Source of the DNA: Echinarachnius parma
Lineage: Eukaryota; Echinodermata; Echinoidea; Clypeasteroida; Echinarachniidae
Direction: 5' to 3'
Assembly (NCBI GenBank): GCA_037951105.1
Contig: JBAMJV010008412.1
Location: 1-64,000 of the forward strand
DNA length: 64,000 bases
The notes under the pieces were generated by a model, which saw only the letters and a list, made by a program, of their open reading frames with translations, made no database searches and was not told where the DNA came from. A program made the translations under genes and the position numbers. Each line of letters starts with the position of its first letter. The first letter of the stretch is position 1. Shown here in pieces: positions 53,486 to 63,640 of this stretch.

Positions 53486-54430
53486 ATTACAGGATGCGCT
53501 TTTAAAAGACCATCTACAAAAGTATGTACATGTACATATTTAACTATATTACATAAACCAATGATTTTATCAAAACATACTCTGTACATGATTAATAGCT
53601 GTTTACCTTTGATACAAAAAGAAAGACTTTGGTACTGTTTAGTGGACTGGAGGTACTGTAAAAATCTTGCCGCATAATTTGAATACATTCAATTAAGAGC
53701 ATTCAATAAGACCTCAAAAGCAGTCTAATAAACTGGGGTGACATCAGCACACCAACTACTGACCGATCCAGCTGGAGAGTGATGACCGCCAGGTGTGTCA
53801 GACAACACAGGAAGTACATGTATATATTATTTTAAGTCTAACAAAGTAAAACAAATTTTTACTTCTGCCAGTTCAATGGAAGGTATATGGGACGTTATAA
53901 CTGCATTCTCTACCAAAGCATGCCCACGACTTGGCAGGCATGTCTAAAAGCACCGCTGCTATACACAAATTGCATCTAGAGCATCAGTTCTTTTAGTCAT
54001 GTATGCCAAGTAGTGGGCACACTTTGGTATAGAATGCCATCATCATAGGATGCATGAAGCAAACAAAAAGGGACCCCTTTACAGGTACATACATAAACTC
54101 TTTCTTCTCTCGAGTGCCAATCAACATGTGCACTAGCTGGTGTACTTAAAGTGCAAACAAATGGCGCATACATTTAATTGTCAAGTGGAACCGCTCTGTA
54201 ACGAGCTCTGTTATAACAAGATACCTGATATAGTGAGGTAATATTACAGTTCCAGGTTCTATGTATTGTGTGTTTTTAAGCCCTGATACAACAAGATACT
54301 ATCTGATATAATGAGGTAAATTCAATGGCATCCTCCAGTGGCGATCTGCTTACAAGGACCACCTTTTTTGAAGTCTCCCTTGATTGGTCTTTACAGACAG
54401 GTTTGACTGTGCTCTGAAATAAGCCTACAT
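53486..54430. other. Spacer or 3' UTR of the minus-strand gene
   Basis: No coding block. May include the untranslated 3' end of the WD40 gene. Contains a degenerate TA-type MITE end (ACAGACAGGTTTGACTGTGC) near 54410. Confidence 0.4.
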
Positions 54431-54434
54431 CATA

Positions 54435-54541
54435 AATTCCCGTCCTTGATGGAGCACAGTATATGAACGGTGCCATTGTCTGTACCAAGGATGGCCCAGG
54501 TGTTGTAGGGAGAGAACCTGTACGCCGTGATGTCGTCTTGA
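54435..54541 (-). pseudogene. Tandem copy of the end of the WD40 gene's last exon
   Basis: Directly downstream of the functional stop, an in-frame 35-codon segment reads DDITAYRFSPYNTWAILGTD, then NGTVHILCSIKDGNL and a TGA. It parallels DDITAYGFSPDNTRAIVGAD at 54548-54650. It is open but lies after the real stop. Confidence 0.9.
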
Positions 54542-54542
54542 A

Positions 54543-54940
54543 TCATGAATTACCGTCTTTGACGGTGCACAGGATATGCACGGTGCCGTCGTCTGCACCC
54601 ACGATGGCCCGGGTGTTGTCGGGAGAGAACCCGTACGCCGTGATGTCGTCGTTCATCTCCTTGAACTTGCCTACGAGGTGTTTGCTGTCCCCTATCTGCT
54701 TGGCGACGAGCATGCCCTCGTCGACGCACGCCACCAACCCCTGCTGGAGGAAGGTCTTGACGTAGCCCCGCTCCGGGAGGAACTGCTCGTCCGGGATGCT
54801 GAGCCGGGAGAAGTTGCCCCGGTCCTTCTCCGTGTAGAGCTTCGTGCCCGAGGTGGGGTCGAGAACGCACACCATGTATTCGCCCTGCGTCTGCTCCTTT
54901 TGGCTTTGTCGTCTCGTGCGGGAACTGCGATTCCTGTGGT
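54543..54940 (-). CDS. WD40 gene terminal exon
   Basis: 132 codons plus TGA: basic start HRNRSSRTRRQSQKEQTQGE, then YMVCVLDPTSGTKLYTEKDR and a final WD-like AYGFSPDNTRAIVGADDGTV. GC content is clearly higher than in the surrounding sequence. Acceptor aaacag. Confidence 0.88.
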
Positions 54941-57900
54941 CTGTTTAATATACATACATGCAAATAAAAAAGTGGTCAATTTGATATTGTTGACAGATGA
55001 TGTTGATGAAGATGAAAAGATGGTGAAAATAGTGAAGATTATGCCGATGATGAAGATGATGATGATGACGATCATGATGAAGACGAAGATGTTAATGGCA
55101 GTGGTGATTATGAAGATAACATTGATTATTATTATGATTATAATGATGATGATGATGATAATAGTGATTATTATGATGGAGATGGTGATAATGGTTATAA
55201 ATGTAGTTTATATCAAAATGAACCTTCTAATTTATTGAACCAATTTCAAGACTCGCCCCCATTGGTGATTTTCCTCCATTCGAGACACATAAAGATTATG
55301 TATCAAAAACCTTGAGACTTCCAAATGTTTATAAAACCAACTGTGACAATCACCCCCACTGGAGATAGTCCTCCATTTGAAATGAATAAAATGGATAAAC
55401 ATTGGTGGAATCAAAGATTCAAAACAGCCGATCCTCAATGCATGCGCAGCTGAAGTTTATAATAGACGTACAGTAGCAACAATCAACATAGAGAAGACTG
55501 GAGAGTCTACAGGAGTCATCCTTCTTTTCCGTACCCTGATGTGATGTGATGTGATGAAAAATACATACAAATTTATCAAACAAATTTTGAGACTCGCCCC
55601 CATTGGCCATAGGCCTCCATTTGAGTTGCATACAGATAACGAGCATGTTCTTAAAGTGGTTGATGGAGTGAAGAACCTTTAAAGATGTGATTTTCAAACA
55701 GAATTGAGTGTATATCTCGTGAGCGGTAGAGACATCCAAATATTTATCAAATCAATTTTGAGACTCACCCCCATTGGCCATAGGCCTCCATTTGAGATGC
55801 ATAAAGATGACGAGCATGTTCCCGAGGTGGTTGAGGGAGTGGAAGCGGGTGTCTTGAATGTCCAGATCCACCTCCATCAGAACGCTGGCCTTCTGTGTAC
55901 ACCAGACCTTGATCACGGGTGAGCTGTGATGATACTCCCCCGTATCTGCATCGGTGTAAACAAAATAAAATGGTGCAATAAAATGTGTGATCATGCTGCG
56001 CTCATTAATCCTAGATTAGTTTGTGCAATGAAATTTGTAAATATTCTACATTAGTTTAAACTGAAATGAGAACATTGCCATCAAGATTCTGTAGGCCTTT
56101 GCGGCACCTACATGTAGCTTAGACTTTGATCAAGGGTGAGCTGTGATGAAACTCCCCCGTTTCTGCATTGGTGTGTAAATAAAGAAAGAAAAAAAGAAGG
56201 GTAATAGAACTGATGCGATCCAATAAAATACCCCCCCCCCCCATTTTATCCTAGATTAGTTTGCACTGCTGATAAAATTACTTTATTGGAAATCTGAGAA
56301 CATTGCCAACATGATCATGTAGACAGTGCTGTCAACCTTGATCAACAAAAAAAGAACAGAATTTGATGAATTGTCACAAAAATTAGCTTTACCAGAAAAG
56401 CATAGAAATTGCACATTAGGGTGGGGAAATCTTCATAGCTTACTTGGTACTGAAGTTCGAACACAAAATTGGACGCTCAATTTGAGTCGTTACTGGTGCC
56501 CATAACGTGCTTATTACAGTGATTAGTGCATCTATTCTAAATCTTCAAATTGGCCAATGCTTTTTGAATTGGGGCAGATTTAGTTTATTTCACTCATTTA
56601 AATGTTAATTTTTTTGGGAAAAAAGTAATAAAACTTCAAAAAATTTTACTACCGTGATTACATTGAAAAAATGTAACAATTACAGCAAAAATGGAATGGT
56701 TGGCAGCTCTGTGAAGGTCTTTGCAGCACTGAAGACTCTGGGGTAATGGGTGTGCTTATTTACTGCCCTCACATGTTTGTAAGTCTAGAGATCCAAGTCG
56801 AGATTTATATGCATACCTTCAATGACAGGCTTGAGGGAATCCCTGCGTGTCTGTATGGACATGGTGGCAAGCTGCTTCTGATCTGTACTCAGAGCTGCGG
56901 CAGTGATCTGCAAGTCAAGAACGTTACAAGAAACTATAATAAATAGTTAATTTTAAAACAATTTTGAAATATTCCCCCTAAAATAATACAATAAAATAAT
57001 AACAAGTTCCATTGGTAAAGCACATTATCAAAGCTCTGTGACTTCTAAATCCGTATTACGGTACAACAGTTTGATGAGTCAATCACGCATATGTTTGTAC
57101 GCATTGTGAGCAACGTTAACTCGTGTGATAATAACGCTCATCGGAAAGATTCAGAGCACAAGTGATTACCGCACACAGCAGGACCCTACGCTAGCATGCA
57201 TTGCATTTCATTACTATAAGCTGTCAACGAGTCACAAAATATTTCTTATCCATAGGCCTTGCATGTATCTCACTATACATCTTACTGTTGACACCGAGTG
57301 TCTAGAGGCATCTGCATTTGTAGTACAATGTATGATCAATCTGTCCCTATGCGATTTACATAGAATATTTCATTATTTTAAACAAATCTGCCATACATTT
57401 TTTCATTTTTTTAAAAACTAGGTCAGATCTTCTTTATCTTTGTCACTGTGAACAACATTTACGAGAAACAGCGAACTGTACTCGACGTTAGGTGCGACCA
57501 GCAGCAAGCTGGAGTGAACAAGAACAAAAGGATGGGGGAATACAATGGAGGAGGTGTAAATGCAATAGCAGGCTCGAGTAGACAGGAACAAAAGGAATAG
57601 TGCTGATGAGGGCTACTGGGGATGGGAGAATGTGTCAAGTAGTGGCTTTAAAATTTACCTGGAACTGGGGCCCATGCTGAAACTCCTTGACGCTGGTTGT
57701 GTATCCATCAAACATGGGGATCTCATCTGGGTAGGTCTGCCAGTCGATTATGCAAGCAGGGGACATGATATCGTAGAGGAAAACGTTTCCGGGCTTGTTG
57801 GTCGTCGTGAAGCACGCAAGCGCCAAGTTGTTGAACGTCACAAATAGGTAGTGCGGATTCACATACCGTATCAGCCTGCAGTTTTCAAACGTTTAAAAAG

Positions 57901-60900
57901 TTAAAGAGATTGAGAAATTACAAAGTTTGTTACAAAGTCAACAAATATGAAATTATATTGATTTAGTAGGGCAAGATGTCGCTCTTGTTTGGGGTCTCCT
58001 TGGTTTCTCCATATATTGAAATCTCTCTTCCGGACTTAAAAAACAACCCATTTTCTCTATCAGATTCTTAGAGAGAACACCAGCAATTTCCAAGGGCTAG
58101 GCAATAACAAATTCACCTCCAATTCTCGTTTTTCCCCCCCAAGATCTTCATTTTCTTACCTGTGGTGACACTCGATGGTGATCTTGTCGCTCTTGTTTGG
58201 GGTCTCCTTAGTGTGCCAGATGTTGAAATCGCTCCCATTGCACGACGCAATCACAAAGGTGCAGTCATTGGAGATACACTCCACCTTCTGCAGTTCTGTA
58301 GAAAGAGACAGATTAATGACTTTAAATTTGACTTTTATTTATTTATTTATTTATTTATTCATGGTATTTATTTTGAAACTGCTAGATGCATAGAAGAAGG
58401 TTGATTGGCAGAGCGACACTCAACCATGGTGATGTCGTCAACATATTTATAAACGGATGTGCCTTCAGGAGCTATCGCGTCATTGATCATCGCAAGAAAG
58501 ACCACAGGGCCGAGGCGAGTTCCTTGGGGCACCCCAGCATAAGTTTCAGACCACTCAGATATTGTTGACTGGTAGCGTGCACATTGCTGGCTGGGGAAAA
58601 GGAAGCTTATACTGACTTTTTCCTGGAGAATTCAAATATGATTAAGAGTTTTTTCTTTGAAAATAGCATTTAAAAAAAAAACACTCACTCGAAAAACACC
58701 ATTGGGAATGCCCCCCCCCCGCCCCACTTCTCCCACCGATTTGCCCAAATACTGTTCGCATTACACATAAGGCGTATAATATTGCAGGCTGAAGTAATCA
58801 TTTGCCAGTATAGATGCATGCAGTTTCTGCCTGCAATGACGTCATTTGGCCACATCTCTGAAATCACAAATTTAAGGGGTGGGGCTTAGCAATTAGCCTC
58901 TGAAGGCTTTTAAACTGGTGAAAACATTGTACTTCTTATACGAACTGGAGCTAGATTATTTCCTGGCCGCTTTGAGTGCTAGTATGACCCTAAATAAAGA
59001 ATTAAAGGGGACCACCAGGCCAAAGAACAACATATAATTATATGTTTTGGTACCATTTTGTGATATCAAATAGATACCCAACATTTTGCAAAGGGTTGTG
59101 TAATCCATAAACAATGCAATTAACTACCACCTAGGGAACTACGGAACCAGTATTATTTCATGGTTCCGTACACGCCAATGCTATTCACGCGTACGTTTGG
59201 AGACAATAGAATCCCGGACGATTCGTTAGCTCTGGACAAAGTAGTCTTCGTACATGCAGACCCATGAACGCATGCTTTAGAATCATATGGTGATTGCGTT
59301 TTCCAATTATATTTTTTTTCCTGGAAACATAGTTTTGTAAACGTGTTGATGGAATGGACTACTAAAGATATTACCTTTCATTTATAAGAATATTATCTTT
59401 GGGTGGTGGTACCCCGTAATGCTTACCACAGGTGGGCAGTGACGCGAGGATCCTGGTCGGGTGCGGCACACTCTGGTTGAGATCCCACAGGATGCAGTTC
59501 TCTCCCTTCGCTGAGGAGACCGCCTTAGAACCATCTGGTGAGAACACGCACCCACTCACCGCACCGTGATGTACCTCTTGGACCTACAAACAAAGAAGTT
59601 GAGGTACCCAATTTGTTTGGAATGAGAACTTAAATTGGCAGAAAAATTGACATACCGTATTAGCTGGTGTATAAACCGCACACCCAACTTTGGGTTGTCA
59701 TTGAAGGGGAAAAAAAACATTTTCTAGATGATGAAACTGCTGGGAATCTTTGCAACATAATCAAACTATACACACATTCAATGCTTTCCCCTTGAACTTT
59801 TGTAAACTTTTAGTAGACAAAACAACACATGTCACATACTTGTTTCTGATTGGAGCATAATTCATAACAGAAAAGCCTATCAAGCTTTTTACTCCACATA
59901 AAATGATACTATAGCCATGTGTAATTTTCATGAAATAAGTTTTCTCTATTTCTGTGTATTAACCACTCCCCCTTTTTGCAAGTTCTTCTGTATGTGAAAA
60001 CGTGCGGTTAATACACCGGCAAATACGGTACCCGGTATCATGTATCAGCATCATTGCAAACACCACAATCATCATCATCATGCCGCTTGGAAGGAATGCT
60101 CCCATGGGAGTGGAAATAGTTCACACAATGTGTACTGGTTTGCATTGTAATAGATGATATTCTATGATGATCATGATAGACACTATATAAATCAAACCTA
60201 TTATTATTATTTATTATCATCGCACACCGCCACCACCAACACCATAATCACCATCATCATCGCCATCACCATCATCATTGCAGCCACCACAACCATCATC
60301 ATCATCATCAACATCAACATTAACATCATCATCATCAACATCAACATCATCATCATCATTATCATCATCATCAACATCACCATCATCATCATCATAATCA
60401 TTGCAACCACCACCACCATCCTCCTAATCATCATCACCTCTCTTCCATCCTCTCCCTCATCATCACCAACGCTACATTCATCAATAATTTCCTTAAATGA
60501 AATACCTTCAGATGGCTTGCTTTGCTTCCTGTGATGTGCTGCGTGTCCCATATCCTGACAGTGTGGTCCTCACTCCCCGTGGCCAGGATACAGTACTGGG
60601 ACGTCGGCATGCAGAAACTGCCGCACTTTACCCGACCCTTGTGTCCCTCTAGCTTGCACCACTCGACGTCCTTTAGAAATAAAACCTGCACATGCGAACA
60701 CGAACATGATAGTAAAAATTAAATGGCTACCAAACATTTTTCAATCGTATTGAATACTAGGTGAAGGTTTAAATCACTTCCTTTTGCTAGAATACAGATA
60801 CTGGGACGTCGGCAAGCAGAAACTGCTGCACTTTACCGGACCATTGTGCCCCTCTAGCTTGCACCACTTGACCCCGGGGGGGGGGGGGGGGCACTCATGT

Positions 60901-63313
60901 ATAATGTAAGACCGGTATGTGCCGCTTAAAAGAACCCCGTTTTCACACCCGATCGCAGCTCTAAAGATACCCGATTTTCAAAAACTGCCGCTCCATAGAT
61001 CCCCGGAATGACTTGGCTAGGTAGTTGAGTAGAGCCAAGTCCATTATTCTTCTTCTAGTTCGGCTCCATAGACCCCCGGAATGACTTGGCTAGGTATTTG
61101 AGTAGCGCCAAGTCCATTATTCTTCTTCTAGTTCGGCTCCTTGGACCACCATTTTAGCCTTTTTGATAGCTCCAAGTCTATGTATTTTGTAGTTTCGGGG
61201 TTTTTGTAGCTCCAAAGACCCTATATTTTGTGCTTGTAGTCAGCTCTTCAGACCCCCATTTCAGAGTTCCGTGCGGCACACCCCCGTCAAAAAATAATTT
61301 GAGTGCCCCCACCGGGCACTTGACGTCCTTAAAGACATAAAACCTGCCCTCACAAACTCAAACATTACAGTTATGAACAGAATATAATTTCCAAGAATAT
61401 ACATATCATTTTGTATACTAGGTGAAGATTTAGGTTACTCCATGTAGCAAATATAAAGTTCTGGGATGTCAGCTCGCAAAAGAGCAGCACTTTACAAGAA
61501 GCTTGGGCCCCTCCAGTTTGCGCAACTGGACATCTTTCAGAAATAAAACCTGCAGAAGAAATTAGTACTATCATTAAATTATTTTTGTTATCATCATACA
61601 GTCAAACCTGCTTTATAGAAAGACCAATAACGACCAGCAGATTTTCTTGCAATTCTTGGATCAATGAAATATTGGTGGCCCGAGAGCTAATTTTGTTGGG
61701 CCAGCCAGCATGTGCTGATTTCGAGCCCTGATTATATAATCATTATAAAGTTAAACATGCTTATAAAGACCAATGAAGTCAATTTTCAGTTCCTCTTTTA
61801 CAAAGCGTCTGAACAATTTCCAGTTGACGGATGGGGATGAATGTAACACACAAACAAAATCAGATCGAACAGCCCTGTAATTTGGATTCTATGAATGAAA
61901 AATGAATGCGTCCCTCCATCAAACTATATATCGGTCAATAAAGGAGTTTAACTGATTTAGCATAATATTACAACAATATTGTACTTATTCTGGTATAGGT
62001 ATTGTGAAGCTGACATTTGTAAATGTATGTCACGGAAAAAGATCTAAAAAATGAAGAATATGTAATTACATGTAGTCAGTTTAAGCAAGGTTTGGTTATT
62101 TTGTTTAGTATCCGCTTATGCCGTTGTTATTTATGCGCGGGTCACGTAGCTAGCGCGGGTCACGTAGGGGTCACGTAGGGGTCACGCATAGCGATGTAGT
62201 ACTCCGTGGAATCCGTGTGCGAACTTTCTCACCGGATGAAAACACGTATAATGCACAATTAAATGTTGGACGACGGTTTATTAGTTTTAGGTCTATAACT
62301 CCACGAAAAAGAGATTTCAAGCCCTAATTTTTTCAGGCATGCTATTAAATGACATTTTCTTTTATATAAGACAATAACCTCGCAACTTTTGAAATGTGGC
62401 TTAACACACATCTTAACTCCATCTCTTCCTTCATGGTAAGCGACACGATTACGGCAAGTCTCGGGCAGAAGATGGCCGCCCCCGAGTAGCAGTTATCATT
62501 ATTATAATTATCATTTTATTATCATTATTAAGTCAAAGATGCTTAATATAAAGACCAATGAAGTCCAGAGATGAAATCTCACAGACTTTTTGCAATAACA
62601 TAAATCTTACCTCAACTTCCTCCTCCCCGGTGAGCGACACGATGACAGCAAGTCTCGGGCAGAAGATGGCCGACCCCGAGTGGCAGTTGAGGGATAGCTT
62701 GTGCCCGATGAAGTTCCGCTCGCTTCCCTTGACCGGCCAGCGGAAGGTGCCGTTGGGGAGGACGCCGCAAAGAAACTTGCTGTCGTTGGAGAAAGCGAGC
62801 GACGTCTCGGGGAGCAGGTCGTGTGTCAAGTTATCCGTCTCTAGCCTCTTCAAAACCTGCAAAACAAAAATAACAAATTAGGAATTCATATAAATCTGTT
62901 TCCGTTTGTTTGTTTCTAAATTTTTCAAAACCTGCATAACACTGTCATAAAAAGTTAGAAATTCAGATTATAAAACTTCCTTCAAATGGATATAGCATAT
63001 ATACAAAAATATATAAAACTTGATGTTGCTGGAGAAAGATAGCGATTTCTCATATGGGAGTAAGGTAGTTTCCAACAGCTTCAAAACCGGTAAAACATGC
63101 AGAATTGAAAATTTATATTAATGAATACTCTACAAATGTATAAAACATATTATAGGGGAAACTTTCTCTAAATCAAATAATACTAAAACAATTTGGTTTC
63201 TAGATCAGTAGGTTACTTACTTTCTGTGCTGAGATATCCCAGAGGAAGATGTCTTTGTAGGCCACGGCTAGCAGCTTGCCGTCAGGGGAGAAGGCCACCT
63301 CCTTAGCACGACA
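54543..63313 (-). CDS. WD40-repeat protein, last nine exons (5' part outside window)
   Basis: Exons (5' to 3'): 63313-63221, 62856-62611, 60685-60506, 59583-59427, 58295-58160, 57875-57659, 56907-56817, 55945-55769, 54940-54543. Phases agree, giving 564 codons to TGA. WD40 hallmarks: VAFSPDGKLLAVAYKDIFLW, LEGHKGRVKCGSF...TGSEDHTVRIWD, VSGCVFSPDGSKAVSS...NCILWD, CTFVIASCNGSDFNIWH, and AYGFSPDNTRAIVGADDGTV. The protein looks like a multi-blade WD40 propeller tail such as those on NACHT/STAND or scaffold proteins, but I do not recognise the orthologue and no catalytic domain is in view. It converges on DDX10. Decayed copies of at least five exons lie in its introns or just past the stop. Confidence 0.88.
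54980..55200. repeat. GAT-rich low-complexity sequence
   Basis: Interrupted GATGAT/TATGAT runs in the last intron of the WD40 gene. Confidence 0.7.
55245..55680 (-). pseudogene. Decayed copies of the WD40 gene exon at 55769-55945
   Basis: GACTCGCCCCCATTGG and CCTCCATT(T/C)GAG recur at about 55251, 55348 (CACCCCCACTGG) and 55593. The last copy continues through GACGAGCATGTTC-like GATAACGAGCATGTTCTTAA. All have stops or lack the acceptor half. Confidence 0.85.
55769..55945 (-). CDS. WD40 gene exon 8 of those visible
   Basis: 59 codons: TGEYHHSSPVIKVWCTQKAS, LMEVDLDIQDTRFHSLNHLG, LVIFMHLKWRPMANG. Acceptor gatgcag, donor gtgagt, phase 2 in / 1 out. Confidence 0.87.
56108..56178 (-). pseudogene. 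Decayed copy of the start of the same exon
   Basis: TTTGATCAAGGGTGAGCTGT and ACTCCCCCGTTTCTGCATTG mirror the sequence at 55908-55950. Confidence 0.85.
56817..56907 (-). CDS. WD40 gene exon 7 of those visible
   Basis: ITAAALSTDQKQLATMSIQT then RRDSLKPVIE, ending in phase 1. Acceptor ttgcag, donor gtatgc. Confidence 0.85.
57659..57875 (-). CDS. WD40 gene exon 6 of those visible
   Basis: LIRYVNPHYLFVTFNNLALA, NVFLYDIMSPACIIDWQTYP, KEFQHGPQFQ: one WD-type blade. Acceptor ctgcag, donor gtaaat. Confidence 0.88.
57968..58025 (-). pseudogene. Decayed copy of WD40 exon 58160-58295
   Basis: GTCGCTCTTGTTTGGGGTCT and CCATATATTGAAATC mirror 58186-58230. Short and lacking both splice sites. Confidence 0.82.
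58160..58295 (-). CDS. WD40 gene exon 5 of those visible
   Basis: LQKVECISNDCTFVIASCNG, SDFNIWHTKETPNKSDKITI. Acceptor tctacag, donor gtaaga. Confidence 0.88.
58388..58592 (-). pseudogene. Non-LTR reverse transcriptase fragment
   Basis: Minus-strand reading ETYAGVPQGTRLGPVVFLAM then KYVDDITMVECRSANQ holds RT motifs B and C (GVPQGTRLGP, YVDD). No complete element around it. It differs from the LFADD type at 9.2-12 kb, so it is a different LINE group. Confidence 0.88.
59002..59418 (+). mobile_element. TTAA-D MITE, copy 2, abutting a splice donor
   Basis: TTAAAGGGGACCACCAGGCC to GGGTGGTGGTACCCCGTAA; the right TTAA is mutated to GTAA. Its edge lies about 8 bp from the exon end at 59427, immediately after the donor hexamer. 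Confidence 0.85.
59427..59583 (-). CDS. WD40 gene exon 4 of those visible
   Basis: VQEVHHGAVSGCVFSPDGSK, AVSSAKGENCILWDLNQSVP, TRILASLPTC. A clear WD blade with GCVFSPDG and ILWD. Acceptor tttgtag, donor gtaagc. Confidence 0.9.
60085..60220 (+). mobile_element. SINE 3' fragment
   Basis: GCTTGGAAGGAATGCTCCCA then GATCATGATAGACACTATAT and a TTATTATTATT tail, as in the SINE at 5531. Confidence 0.65.
60221..60480. repeat. CAT/ATC microsatellite
   Basis: Interrupted CATCAT and CACCAC runs of 260 bp. The Met-rich and Ile-rich open frames are artefacts. Confidence 0.9.
60506..60685 (-). CDS. WD40 gene exon 3 of those visible
   Basis: VLFLKDVEWCKLEGHKGRVK, CGSFCMPTSQYCILATGSED, HTVRIWDTQHITGS: a textbook GH...WD repeat. 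Phase 0 both sides. Acceptor gtgcag, donor gtattt. Confidence 0.92.
60788..61346 (-). pseudogene. Decayed copy of WD40 exon 60506-60685, split by a hAT insertion
   Basis: 60788-60872 (CTGGGACGTCGGCAAGCAGA...) and 61317-61346 (CACTTGACGTCCTTAAAGAC) together match the 5' part of the functional exon. The middle 444 bp is a hAT insertion with its own target duplication. Confidence 0.9.
60873..61316. mobile_element. hAT-type insertion inside an exon copy
   Basis: CCCGGGGG...GCACTCA on the left, TGAGTGCCCCCACCGGG on the right, and perfect 8-bp duplication CACTTGAC (60865-60872, 61317-61324). It contains two tandem 74-bp units starting CGGCTCCATAGA. Confidence 0.82.
61450..61550 (-). pseudogene. 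Second decayed copy of WD40 exon 60506-60685
   Basis: AAAGTTCTGGGATGTCAGCT, CTTTACAAGAAGC, then GGACATCTTTCAGAAATAAA and the CTGCAG acceptor. Stops and indels throughout. Confidence 0.88.
61790..62404. mobile_element. TTAA-F MITE, copy 2 (inverted, eroded)
   Basis: CTCTTTTACAAAGCGTCTGA, CCAGTTGACGGATGGGGATG, GCGCGGGTCACGTAGC and TTTTTCAGGCATGCTATTAA all match the copy at 29318-31293 in reverse. It lacks the nested hAT, so it shows the empty site. Confidence 0.88.
62407..62497 (-). pseudogene. Decayed copy of the 3' half of WD40 exon 62611-62856
   Basis: TGGTAAGCGACACGATTACG and CAAGTCTCGGGCAGAAGATG mirror 62628-62690. GAGTAG replaces GAGTGG. Confidence 0.88.
62611..62856 (-). CDS. WD40 gene exon 2 of those visible
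   Basis: 82 codons: VLKRLETDNLTHDLLPETSL, AFSNDSKFLCGVLPNGTFRW, SLNCHSGSAIFCPRLAVIVS, LTGEEEVEV. Phase 0. Acceptor ttgcag, donor gtaaga. Confidence 0.9.
63025..63105 (-). pseudogene. Decayed copy of the 5' half of WD40 exon 62611-62856
   Basis: GCTGGAGAAAGATAGCGATT and CAACAGCTTCAAAACCGGTA mirror 62782-62860; divergent. Confidence 0.75.
63221..63313 (-). CDS. WD40 gene, first exon visible
   Basis: 31 codons, phase 0: CRAKEVAFSPDGKLLAVAYK then DIFLWDISAQK, a complete FSPDG...WD half-blade. Acceptor tctgcag, donor gtaagt. The gene continues upstream beyond 64000. Confidence 0.9.
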
Positions 63314-63473
63314 CTGCAGAAAAAAGAACAAACTAATATTAGTAAAATCAATATTAAGCCATTATTAAGATTTGCTTTATACTATTTTCATCTTCTTTTT
63401 TGGATAGGACATATTCCAAAGTACGATGTATCCAACATTGTTCCTATCACCACATGCCAAGATAACAGAAATT

Positions 63474-63582
63474 ACTTCATCATCATCATCCTTCTCATCC
63501 GCATCATCCTCATCATCATTCTTCTCATCCTCATCATCATTCTTCTCATCCTCATCAACATCAACATCAACATCAACATCAA

Positions 63583-63626
<44 letters not shown>

Positions 63627-63640
63627 ACATCATCATAATA
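63474..63640. repeat. CAT microsatellite
   Basis: Runs of CATCAT with CTTCTCATC and CAACAT interruptions. Confidence 0.92.

Noticed and set aside
54550..54963. Arg/Gly/His-rich 137-codon frame overlapping the WD40 terminal exon
   Set aside because: It is the GC-rich shadow of the real exon. The WD40 frame matches splice phase and ends in the proper stop.
60207..60551. Met-rich and Ile-rich open frames
   Set aside because: They arise from CAT/ATG trinucleotide repeats; the same applies at 63426-63696 and 54980-55240.
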